64,000 nucleotides of DNA, from the NCBI GenBank assembly GCA_038496445.1, contig JALMLS010000514.1, forward strand, positions 186,001 to 250,000, given 5' to 3'. Both the position numbers and the translations under genes were made by a program. Positions within the stretch are counted from its first letter, which is position 1. The number at the start of each line of letters is the position of its first letter. Of this stretch, positions 1 through 11,100 are shown in pieces. The DNA comes from Trichosphaerium sp. ATCC 40318 (Eukaryota > Discosea > Flabellinia > Trichosidae). Under the pieces are notes generated by a model. It made no database searches, was not told the origin of the DNA, and saw only the letters and a program-made list of their open reading frames with translations.

Positions 1-251
1 AATACAAATTAGCTTGACGTTTTGAAATTGGTGAGACATTCTACAATAGTTGAGGGTGGGAGTTGTCAAACTGAACTCTAAGCATGGTGGAGCATCTGTA
101 GCTTGAAAAGTAAACTCTGCTTATAACAACTCCCTTACAATTTTACCTCGCAGAGTGTATAACAACTTACACAGCACATGAATGGTGCAAGTAAGTCAAA
201 ATGCTTCTTTTCATTGTTTTGTTTTGATTCAAAAAAGAAGTTTGACACGAT

Positions 252-1356
252 GTGGGGCACATCAAACCAAACCAAGAAATCACGCAAAAAACGTACGCTA
301 CGCTTTATTTTGAGTTCAGTGGGTTGTTTCAGCTTTTGTTTGACAGCCGTTTAGATAGAAAGACCTCAAAATCTTGTTTCAACTTTCATTTACCTCCAGA
401 GCTGCTTTATCATACCTTTGGCTTTCTGGATTCGCTTAGTTTGGTAAAATCAAGCCTTGTGTGCAAACTTTGGAGCTCTACAACAGATTCTCTCGTTTAT
501 GGAGTGATTTGATTCAAAACGAGCTATTCTTGCCAGGAGAACGAGATGTTGATGATTCTCAGTTTACAGACAAGAAACAACGATTTAAGCAACTATACGC
601 TGATTTAGACTACTAGTACGTGTCTGCTATCGTTAATTGAAGTTTCGACAATAGCCAGAACAGCATCAGCGAAATGAATCATTTGGTTTTTTTGAGAAAG
701 TTATGATTTTTCTGTCATGGCACGTGTTTGTGCATAAAAACAATTGGTTTAGGTAAACTGATTCTCATAGCCTTTTTAACTCAGAGTACACTATCGATAA
801 TAAATGGCCAAAGTTGATAACAAGTACACTCGCTCCAACAAAGTTACTATTGGGTACCTAATTGAACCTTTTCGTTTTACATTTAGTGATTTGTTTTTTG
901 ATTTGTTGGCTTTTTTAAAGGTGAATTCCCAGTATACGAGGGTAAATGGCTGTTTGAATATACCATAAAATCATGTGATTGGGGAGTGGGTATAGGTTTT
1001 GCTTCAAGAGTCATTTGTCTAAATGGTGATCTTTCATTTAATCCAGGTAAAGCTTGTTGAAAACAAACTTGTCGCATACTTATACTGTGTCAGACTTTGC
1101 TGGTCTGCACCTAGCTGGTGATAATATAACCGTTCTTTGCGGAGGCAAGTATGGTAAATCAATAACGATTCCATCAGCAACAATTGGAGTTGTTCTAGAT
1201 ACAGAGAAAGAAACACTTACTGCTATCTTTGATGGTGTCGTCTACAATGAACTTACATGTAGTGTTTCAGACATTGCTAGTTGTTTCTTTCCCTTAATTT
1301 GGTTACATAGCAAAGGTGATTCTGTTCTAGTTAAAGTACCAAGGCGTATTTCGTAA
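252..1356 (+). CDS. F-box / SPRY domain protein, F-box frame-shifted
   Basis: Probable SCF ubiquitin-ligase adaptor: the F-box would bind Skp1 and the SPRY domain a substrate. An F-box starts near 391 (LPPELLYHTFGFLDSLSL, then VCKLW). The natural continuation, SRLWSDLIQNEL, lies in the next frame, so one base appears inserted or lost near 490. I could not repair this with an intron. SPRY exons follow: one at 921-1047 (EGKWLFEYTIKSCDWGVGIG) and one from about 1091 to the stop (GVVLDTEKETLTAIFDG, PLIWLHSKGDSVLVKVP). Introns of about 40-100 nt lie between. The true ATG is uncertain; 252 is the first in-frame choice. A second F-box/SPRY gene lies at 30487-31659. The gene may be a recent pseudogene or contain a sequencing error. 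Confidence 0.6.
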
Positions 1357-1361
1357 ATAAA
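1356..1361 (+). promoter_or_regulatory. polyadenylation signal AATAAA
   Basis: AATAAA shares its first base with the last base of the TAA stop of the F-box/SPRY gene, implying a very short 3' UTR. The same close spacing is seen at several other genes in the window. Confidence 0.6.
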
Positions 1362-1562
1362 ACTGATAAGATTAAAGTTTGAATAGTTTTGCTTCTCAAT
1401 CTTAGCTCATATCTTCGCCACTGTTAATCGTAGCAAGGTTATAATTATGCATGCATTTTGTTTGCGTTCATTTTGAATGAGTATGTGCTATGGCGGCAGG
1501 GTTTTTCTTAAAGGACAAATGTTATCTAGCTAATTTTCTTTATTGTTTTGTTTTTCCCACGA

Positions 1563-4500
1563 CTAATTATTGGCACTTGCTTTTTCATCAAGACGTGCTT
1601 TGAGTTGTATGTTCTCATCTTTTAAATCCTGTATCTCCTGTTGCAATGCAACTAAACTTGTGTCGATGCCATCAAGACCAAGGTTTTTGTCAGGTTGAGC
1701 ACTAAAAAAACCACGAAGTCAATCAATTGCGTTTTGAATTGGTAACATACAGTTTCTCTTTGATTGGTTTGTCATTTCCTGAGAATATCACATACAGTTT
1801 AGGTACAAACATGACAGCAAGAATAGCTATAATTAGAGTCAACTATACGTTTTAGAGGTGAAGAGGGTACCTGTTGCACCGAACCAAATAGCTGATGAGA
1901 AGATTATACTAATTGTTTTTAGTTGACCTGCTGAATGCGAATCTACTGTGTATCCAAATACTACAAGAAGGAATGCCCATAGAACAGTACTGTATATTGT
2001 CGAGGATAGCCAACGAGTCTCTTTGAATATTCTTGGTGCTTTACGAACAGCAAAACCGAGATAAGCGCCATAAATAAGAATAGTGCCCTATTGCTTACTA
2101 ATTAAGAAAAAATAAGAAAAAACCCGGTTGTCTACGTACGTCATAAATAATTGTTAATATCAAGAATACGCTTGCAAAATTGCTAGCACATTCATGTATT
2201 ATATAGTTGGTATTTACATGATCAACTGTTTTACTGATGCGGTTTGGGGATGTCGAAGACCAAACGATTAACAATATCTATTGTTGAAATTAGGTATTAA
2301 AGTATGGACGAAATGTGTTACCAGTTGTCCTCCGATGAGTCCTGCTGTAATTTGAATAACTACTTTAAGAGGTATTGAAACAACTTTAGTTAAATTCTTT
2401 TGAAGAGAACCAAATATACAATGTATTCGATACGTCTTTGCTATCACAGGCCTAAAGTAGTGAAGTTATTTTTAAGACTGTAATTTCTTTCCGCAAACCA
2501 AATTCTGACTTACGCTATTGTTGTGATCAATCCCATAAGCGGCATCCATACTCTTAATTCGCACTTGTAATTAGATACTGGAATTATCCTTAAAAGAATC
2601 ACGTGAGTCTACACGTGTGAATTGAAACAAAAAAAGTGAAAACAACTATTGGACGAACCAGAAAAATGAACCGATATATGTCATTGCAATACCAGCGAGT
2701 ATCACAACAAGCAACTCTTTTGTAGACGCCTCAAGTATAGGCGATGTATTCCTAAGTATTGTTAGTTACTTTGTACCAACTGCAGTCAACGTACCAGTTC
2801 AGCAATATCACAACCAATACTGCAACAGTTGCACATATTCCAATAGCTGATGCTATTATCAACACTATTGTAGAGCCATCACTCCAGCTACTCCAAGATT
2901 TGAACTGCTTCAACGGCTTAAGTAGAGTAACAAACAATGAAGTCTCTGTATGTGAAACCTCTGAGCGTAGAGTATCCCCTTTATCGTTCAATACAACAAT
3001 GTTTCCATTAAACTCAAGATATGAGTGTTGGCATGAAATCACTTTGACTTGAGAATCGTATTTTGGATTGCCAGGTACTTGTATTCTCATTGTTCCATCT
3101 ATAATCGATTAGATAAGCACAAAGGGTGTTGGTTTTGATACTTTTCACGTACTGATTACAATTTTTGTTGAATTTCCAGCACACCACAAGGTTGTGTCTT
3201 CAAGATACATTACAATTGTTGATGTTTCATCCACAAATAATAACACACTTGCGAAGGTTGTGAAACCCTTTGTTTAAACAGTTAGAAAACAATTGATACA
3301 TACAAGTAACTACTAACCTGTACAACGAGAGTTGAGTTGTTTACCATCTTCAGAGAACTGTTTTTGCCTTGTATCTGTACCAACGGTTTTATCTCAAGTG
3401 ACGCTTGATCTTTGGTGATAATATGAGTGTATGGAATATTCATAGAAGCTGTTAGAGCTGACTGGGATATTGTCATGTTGCCTAATATCAAATCATCAAC
3501 AAACAAAAACCAAGAGCACTTTTTGATGTTGAAAATAACGAAAATTGTACCCTTGTTTTCGATTGTCACGTGGTCTATTCTTACTCCTGCGAGAATTTCA
3601 GAAATTGTGTCAACTCCCAAATACATCTGAAACTGGTCTTTCAGGCCGGATATTGAGCCCTTGAGACAACTTAATAACTGGCAATGATAGCTACGCGTAC
3701 ATTTAAAACTCCCGCTTTGGTCAATAGGTGTTCTTCAATGGACAAGACACCGCTAGATTCAAAATCTAATACACCTCCATCAACTGTAAGATCGCTAACT
3801 GATTCTACAGATTCAACATGCCAATTGTCTGATACGTCAAGTATTCCAAAGGTATTACCTAAAAGTACACGGTTAAAAAAAACTTTCTAAAAATCTTGGC
3901 GTACCACGTGTATTGGTTGGCATCACTTTACCAATATCGAAGAGTCTAGAACCATGAAATATATTATCAAAGACGTTGATGGTACTATTGTTTTTTGTAA
4001 TAGTGATACCTATAGTTCGTCATTATCAAAAACGGCAGAACGATAAAGAAAAAGAAAAGCGTACATGTATCTTTGTTACTTTCAAACGTATTAGCAGTTA
4101 TATTGAATACACCTGGTACACCGTTCTCAGGGCTTATAAGAATAGCGCCTCCAGCCAATATTGCTTTGTTGTTTTCGAAAGAGGATGAGTCCACCACGTG
4201 CTCCAAAGGGTTATAAATTGACATTGCTCCTCCGAATCTTATAGCTTCATTGTTTGTAAACAAACAGTCTTCAATGTACTCTTTGCTCTCAGATGACATC
4301 AAACCACCTCCTTCTAACGCAACGTTGTTCATAAATTTGACTGATTGTATATTTGCAGTAGATAGTTCAATTTGAATAGCGCCTCCTCGTTCATCAGCAA
4401 TGTTGTTTTCGAATGTACAGTTTGTCATCCAAAGAGCTCCCTCTTCAAAATCTATTGCTCCGCCAGACATGGCCTTGTTGTTTTTAAATACGACTGAATC

Positions 4501-6192
4501 AATCACAGTTCTATTATTCTCATAAATGTTGATACCTCCACCATAAAAAAGAGCCGTGTTTGATTCAAAATATGAGTCTGCGAACGAAATAGACTTCACG
4601 TGAAACAAGTAACATCCTCCGCCGTAATTATTAGAAAAAAGGCTTGAATGCACTACCAAGGTTACACAATCGTATATGTGAATACCTCCACCTCCAATGC
4701 CATCAGTAGCATTATTGTCAATGAACATACAATCAGAAACAGTTACTTGATCTGAGAGTTCAATTCGTATTGCACTTCCTCCTTCATTACCCTCTACTAG
4801 AGTATCTTTAATGAATACATCGCTGCTGTGCTCAATAATTACAGCTCCGTAACTGGTTTTTCCAATATTATTTCTTCGAAAAGCAATCAGCTCGTCAAGA
4901 AAAAAAACGGGATCTTACCGAAAGATACAGTTATCAATAATGACTGTCGTTGTTAGCAATATCATCCCACCTGCGAAACGTCCTCTACAAGACTCAAAGG
5001 TTGTGTTTCTAATGACCGCAGTCAAATTAAATAGCTCCGATTCAATAGCATATATTTGGCCTAGAAAGTTGTTTTTAGAAATAACTGATTTGCCCACGTG
5101 ATTATCAATCATTAAACTGAAATAATGAAGTACCTGAATAGCTAGTTCCGTTTATGAACTGAGAATGTGAAACTTCAAGAGAGGTATCATCCAGAAAAAT
5201 AGATCCAGAGTTCCGTTCAAAAAACGTCCTTTATAAAAAAAGTTGTTAATCGTTGTAGATACTCAAAATTAACTCACTGTGATATTACCAATGAAGATCC
5301 TTTTATGTACAAGATGTCTTTCTCAAAGCAAGTGCAATCTGTAATCATACAAGATCTACAACTTCAGGTCAAATTTATTGTTTCTTCCAAAATAACGCAA
5401 ATGGTTACCTTATCTCTATTGCCCATCCCTCTGAGCTAGCGATAACAGCCGTATGTGTGTTGTTTTGAGACTAAATAGAGGTTAACAAACGGAGAAACTA
5501 AACAAATACTTCGAAAGTCCAATTGAAAAAAGCTGTTCATACCAAAGCAGAAATACACTTCATACGCGTTATATGGACGCCCGAGATCTTCAAAATAGCG
5601 CCCTCACTGGCTCCATGAACAGTCAGAAAGAAGCTATGGTACTCGCCATCAATAACAGTATCACCGCTACCTACGAAACAAATAAATAGCCACCGAATAC
5701 AGAGTTCACACTTTCAATCATTTTGTCTTTCGTAACAAAAAAACAATTGATTCTTTCCTCTTTTAGTTTTTTTAAAACCTCAGCATAGCTACTAAATATA
5801 AGCCTGTACCTTCAATGGAAATATTCATAGCTCGTTGTAGAATTATGCCGACATTATTAGGCCCTTTTTGGGAATAATTAGCAATGTTTTATTAACTTCT
5901 GTACTCATCGATATTAGTCCGTACCGTTAAATACTCCGTTTGAAAGTTGTATAACATCATTCGTTGTAGCGATATCTAGCAACGCATAACGAAGTGATTT
6001 GCATGGATTTACTGTACAATCACCAGAATCTGTACCTAAACAGCTGTGTTATGCTAAGGTTTCACTATTAGAAAATACATTTTTCGAAAAAAAAATACCA
6101 CTGAAGCCTCACATACCGCTGTTACTGACATGAAGCACAGCACATTGATGAATACATATCATGGATAGTAGAATAGTCAATTGGAAGTACAT
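1563..6192 (-). CDS. class C (GABA-B-like) GPCR with Pmp-type beta-helix ectodomain
   Basis: Plasma-membrane receptor, many exons. The start at 6192 gives a signal peptide (MYFQLTILLSMICIHQC) followed by a Pmp-type lead-in, DSGDCTVNPCKSLRYAL. About 6060-3100 encodes repeats of the polymorphic-membrane-protein type (NNKAMSGGAI, NNIADERGGAI, NNVALEGGGL, NNEAIRFGGAM), expected to form a right-handed parallel beta-helix outside the cell. Seven hydrophobic segments follow: TM1 at 2874-2794, TM2 with ASTKELLVVILAG, TM3 with CELRVWMPLMGL then AKTYRIHCIFGS, TM4 ending LLIVWSSTSP, TM5 after HECASNF, then GAYLGFAVRKAPRIF and TM6, and TM7 ending MFVPKLYVIF. These match class C / GABA-B signatures (AKTWRVHxIF, VPKxYxIF). 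The tail (LQQEIQDLKDENIQLKARL) is a short coiled coil, as in GABA-B receptors. No Venus-flytrap ligand domain is present. The G-protein role comes from family knowledge; the ligand is unknown. Confidence 0.85.
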
Positions 6193-6652
6193 TATCGTTG
6201 AGATGACGATAAAAACGACAAAGCACGCAAGAATTTTCTTGTCACGTGATTTTGCTTATGGATGATGTTGTGATAAAATAAAAAACGACCAACTTAGTTC
6301 GATGGTTAAGCCACCTTAAACTTTTTTGTTGTTAGGCTGTCGCCAACGCTTTCTTTACTTGTGGTTACGGACACATGAGTATCGTCAATTCAACTCATTT
6401 GTATTGACGTTGGGAAATGACTTCTGAGGCTAAGATATGAACCTTCAAAATGAGGAAATTCAGCAACTTCATCTTGAATTATCATGAGAACCAGGCAATT
6501 TTGAGCGCTTTACTGAAGATGTTGTAAGTTAAATTTTATTTACTTCTTTTTGTATGAATTACGTTCACGTGTATCCAATCATTTATCTGTGCCTATTGTA
6601 GCATAAAGTTCTATCCAATGGCAATCTTTTGCTCCAGTAGAAATTGTATCCA
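6193..6652. other. spacer upstream of the receptor gene
   Basis: Between the receptor start and the F-box/LRR stop, both minus strand. It should hold the receptor promoter and the 3' end of the upstream gene. A CACGTGATTTT motif lies at 6243. No coding sequence is recognised. Confidence 0.5.
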
Positions 6653-7747
6653 TTAAGATAAAATGATTTTAGCGCCAAAAAGTGCTTTGACACCAATATC
6701 TGTAATGTCATTACAATTTCTAATATCAATGTATTGAACACCAGAAAGTGCTTTAATACCTTCATCTGTAACTGAAGTACGAGAAAGGTCAATAGTATGA
6801 ACACCTTTGAGTACTTTAACACCTTCATCTGTAATATTTGTATTGGCTAAGTTAATCGTATGAACACCAGCTAAAGGCTTGATGCCTTCGTCTGTAATGA
6901 GTGTATGTGATACGTTAATTGTGTGCACGCCTGCTAAAGCTTTGGCGCCTTCGCTAGTAACATTTGTAAATGACAAATCAATATCATGTACACCTGCCAA
7001 AGCTCGGATACCTTCATCAGTAACCGCTACATTACCAAGTAATTTAATTGTATGTACACCAGCCAAAGCCTCGATACCGTTATCTGTTACTGCAGTAAAC
7101 GATAAATCGATAGTATGCACTCCAGCAAGTAACTTGATAGCTTTATCAGTTATTGAATTGCACTCTCTTAAGCTGATTTTATGTACACCAGCACCAGCAA
7201 GTGGTTCTAAACACTCATCACGTAATGCTAGACAATAAGCGAAGCTTATGTCATGTACACCAACCAATGCTGAAACACATTCACGTGTGATACATTCTAA
7301 CCCATCTAATTTAATTGTATGTACTCCAGATAATGCCTTTACACCTGCCGTTGTTATATGCTCACAAAATGAAATATCTACAGACAGTGCACCTTCAATC
7401 ATGAACAAGTGGTCATCAGTAACATCATCGCTGACAAGGGAAATACACGTGTTTTTAAGCAAAGGGCTTCCCGAAAGCATTGATAACTCGTTTTCACTCT
7501 TGACTTCAATACAACCGTATCCAACATGGTTATGAACAATATCTCGCATCAAATGGCACGTTTGAGCTGTTTGAAGGGTAAAAGTACCACATTTTAGAAT
7601 AAGAGTTATTATTTCAACTGGCAGGGCCGAGAGACAAAAAGTAGAATCCTCTGTGTTTGTTTCTTTTTTCTGTTCGTTAGCCTTTATCATGTCCTTCTCT
7701 TCTTGCATTATCGATTGCACGTATTGAAGAACAAAGGGAGCTCTCAC
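6653..7747 (-). CDS. single-exon F-box / leucine-rich repeat protein (GVHTI repeats)
   Basis: 364 residues without introns. An F-box-like segment lies at about residues 38-75 (FCLSALPVEIITLILKCGTF). From about residue 100 to the end runs an array of about a dozen LRRs of 22-25 residues. The core is L-A-G-V-H-T-I-x-L followed by (N/T)-(I/V)-T-D-E-G-(I/V)-(K/E)-A, i.e. the cysteine-containing/F-box LRR type. Such proteins normally bring substrates to an SCF ubiquitin ligase through the LRR arc. Single-exon structure is unusual here, where most genes are cut by many introns. A two-repeat fragment of the same family lies at 56015-56200. The substrate is unknown. Confidence 0.8.
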   Translation of the reverse strand: MRAPFVLQYVQSIMQEEKDMIKANEQKKETNTEDSTFCLSALPVEIITLILKCGTFTLQTAQTCHLMRDIVHNHVGYGCIEVKSENELSMLSGSPLLKNTCISLVSDDVTDDHLFMIEGALSVDISFCEHITTAGVKALSGVHTIKLDGLECITRECVSALVGVHDISFAYCLALRDECLEPLAGAGVHKISLRECNSITDKAIKLLAGVHTIDLSFTAVTDNGIEALAGVHTIKLLGNVAVTDEGIRALAGVHDIDLSFTNVTSEGAKALAGVHTINVSHTLITDEGIKPLAGVHTINLANTNITDEGVKVLKGVHTIDLSRTSVTDEGIKALSGVQYIDIRNCNDITDIGVKALFGAKIILS

Positions 7748-8122
7748 GGTTAATTGTTAAGAGTGTAGAAACGCGCTCAGTGAATAGTCAAAGACCTTCA
7801 CCTAAAAGACTTTTACAATAGCGAAACGTGGTTCTCTAAAAAATTTATGGACTACAAATACAAGAATTACAAACAAAGCAGCACGTGCTGTGACTTTGTT
7901 TTGGGTTTTGTTTTAGAGTTTCAGTCGACTGCTGCATTTTTTCCTACTCTTTGCTCTTTTGCTTGTTGGGTAGAAGAAGCTGTGTCTTTGTTGTCTACAA
8001 CAAAAGAAGTTAATAAAAAACCTTCAAAAACGTGATTGTTGCAAGCAGTTTTCGCTGACAGTGTTAAATCTACAGTTAAGAAAACTTGTTTTCTATGTTC
8101 TCAAGGAGTTGGGTGACAACAT
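7748..8122. other. spacer
   Basis: About 375 nt between two minus-strand genes. It contains the promoter side of the F-box/LRR gene. A 62-codon plus-strand open frame here has no recognisable features and I do not call it. Confidence 0.4.
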
Positions 8123-11100
8123 TCATTCATAAAACTCATATTGAACAGGTACGTTGTACGTGTTGGTATTATACAATAAAAAAAAAATCAAAGATTGAAA
8201 ATCGTTGATTAGTACCTTTAGCAAACTAAGCCATACGGTTTTTTCATTACTTGAAAGAGCTGTAAGTCTTACTACCTTATCTCTATCTTCAAATTCAAAC
8301 TCGAGACCAGAATCGCAATCAACAGGACTTATAAATCTTACCCTAAAAATAAAAAAATTAGCAACAAGCAACAAAATATTTTGTAAGACACTTCACAAAG
8401 AGATACACGTTTTTTGTTTGAAAAGCGTGTTTACAAGCTACCCTTTTGACCAAAGGAAGGAAACAAAATTTAGTGGCTTAACGTACTTGTCAAGTGTCGA
8501 TACAAACTTCACTGCAAACGTTTCTTCGTTAACTTTTTTACCTTGTTTTATCTTTGCGATGAGCATGAAGTAATTAAAGAGAAATAGCAATACACGAGTT
8601 CCGCCGAACTCAAAACTTCCTTCTTTAATATATATTGCTTTTTGAGCCATGAGAAGCTTCATAAAACGTTAGAAAATGAGTCAACAGAGGGCATTGTAGA
8701 GGTTTGGGTTTTGTGGAGTTTTTTTTCATTTGTTTCGTAAAAGCTTACCTCTTGAGCAGTTTTGTGGTTTCCACCAACTATATTACGCCATATCTTGATC
8801 TTACGAAGTGAGTTCTCTGATTTTTTAGTTAGATCATTAGCCATATCAGCCAGTTTTTGTGATTCTCTCATTGCAACTTCAACACGGCCAATAACATCTT
8901 CTCCCTTTAGTGTTGCGTGTTCCTCATCCTTGTCCAAGCATTTAATTATTTCTTTGAATAGCAGAGGGTACTTACAAATCCTTTGAACAGGCTATAAACG
9001 AAGGAGTTAGTTCTAAACCCCAACAGCAAAATACAGTAAAAAATAAGCTAATTCTCAACGTTAAAAGTTGTCCTCAAGACTTTCACTATGGACAACCAAA
9101 CAACTTGGCTTTTGTATTGCATATTTGCACGTGCTATTATTTGATAGATTTGTTCGAAAGTCACGTGTAGTTATTCATTGAAGATGAAGAAAGATACTTA
9201 CCTTTATAATAAAATCTGTTATCGTAAGACCATTGCAAGCAGGATCAGTCTCACAGACCCTTAATGTTTCAACAAATCCTCGGTTGGTATTCAATAGCTC
9301 TTGAAGCTTTGAAAGAGCCTTAGGATATCCGGCACAATACTTTGCGTATGCCTCGAAGAACGGACCCTAAGAAAACTATCAAAACCAAAAAGAACAAAAG
9401 TTGAAAGAAACCATGGCGTACATTCTGAATAAAAATGTTTGCTAGTGTGTTAGCACTCTCAAGCGATGTCAGATGTTTATCTTTTTCTGATCCCCAATCC
9501 TCAAGTAACTTCTTTGCGACCTTATTTACTCTTTGAACATTACCAAATAGTATTGTCATTGTTATATCAGATAAATCTCCTTTATACTTTATAGGCATAT
9601 GAAAAACTGTATCAAGAAGGTCAAGGCTATCTCTGTATACACCTTCCTAGTGAAAAGTTAAAAAGAAATCTAATAAATAAAATACAAAGAAGCTGTGAAG
9701 GTGAAACTAAAATTCTCCGCTTTTTCAGGAAAAGAAAAAAATGGCGTTCAGAGACATGTTTCTAACTCAATGGGGCTCCAGTGTAAACAACAATTCATAT
9801 AAAATGTGTTGAATACAACAAGAACTAGCGAATATATTGAAGTATTTCTTTTTGCTTACCGTCTCTATAAATTCGTTAATGGCTCGTTGTAAAGGTGATA
9901 ATTTTGCTGCTGAGGTTATAGGATTTTGTAGTGTTCTTTTAACTTTCTTAGATGCTGTAACCCATCCACGCTCAGAGTCCTCTTCAGAATCGTCTAGACG
10001 CTCACCAAGTACAACACGTCTTAATCTTGGAAGCGTTTGTACTTTATTAACAACCTAAAAATAAGATCAGGAAAAAATCACGTGATGTGGTAAAGTGAAA
10101 CACGTGTTACTTATTTATTTCTTTTCATATTAAAATAATCGTACCAATGCGCTTCTTGCGATGGACTTTGTGTCATTTATGAGTTGATCATAGGTATCAG
10201 CTTGTCGCTTGCTCCATGAAAGAGAGAAAAGTGATAACATGCTAACAAAAATTTCTTCAAGTGGGTTCTTACAAGCAAGCATGAATAGGTAGACTTGTGC
10301 GCTTTGTGACGATTTTTGAGTGCGTGAGCTATTTGTACTCGTCTCTGAACCGTTTGATCCAACGTCAACATAGAAGTTACTACGAAGCGATGCTTTATGC
10401 CATTGATCGTAGAGTATTACTTCTGAAAAAATTGCTTTGACTAATGCTTGTGCGATAACGACTACAGCTGTTACTAATACAACAATGGTAATTATACAGC
10501 GTACGTATTGATACTGTATCGTTCGTTCCAGCTGGTGTACTTTCCATAAGGCGTGGTAAGATAAGAGATAAATACTTTTGAGCGTCGTCCTGGTAGTTTC
10601 TGAAATAAAATACGTCAGCAAACGCGTCTATGAAAGCGGGCAGTACAATTCTTAAACAAACTAGCGTTTTTTACGCAAGTGCTAAAATACCTCGTATGAG
10701 GTAATAGCAGTTACATGCTGGTAAGCAAAAAGAAAAGTCGACAATTTTATGAACAAAATTCAATATGGCCTTCTTTTGACCCACAAAACTTTCGTTAAAG
10801 TACGCACTCGAAGTAATAACTGAGGAAATAAACAGCTAATATAGATACCCTCGTCTCAATATGTGCCGGGCGAATTTCAACCGGCGATGGACAGATGCTT
10901 GACAAACCGCTGTTGCATGCTGATAAACATGTCTTATAAAATTGTGTATGCTTTTTAGAAGCTGTACTAATGAAATCAGACCGCAAACTAGAAAATTTCC
11001 CTGCACGATGCATCTGAAGATTTAATACAAGCGCTTCCATCTCTTTAGTAACTTCTGATTTTGTAGTAGCCTAGACAAAGTGAGAAACGAAAAAAGAAAA

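Noticed and set aside
6879-7535. Two plus-strand frames with repeated CTPAKA-like motifs
   Set aside because: They are antisense shadows of the GVHTI repeats of the minus-strand F-box/LRR gene.
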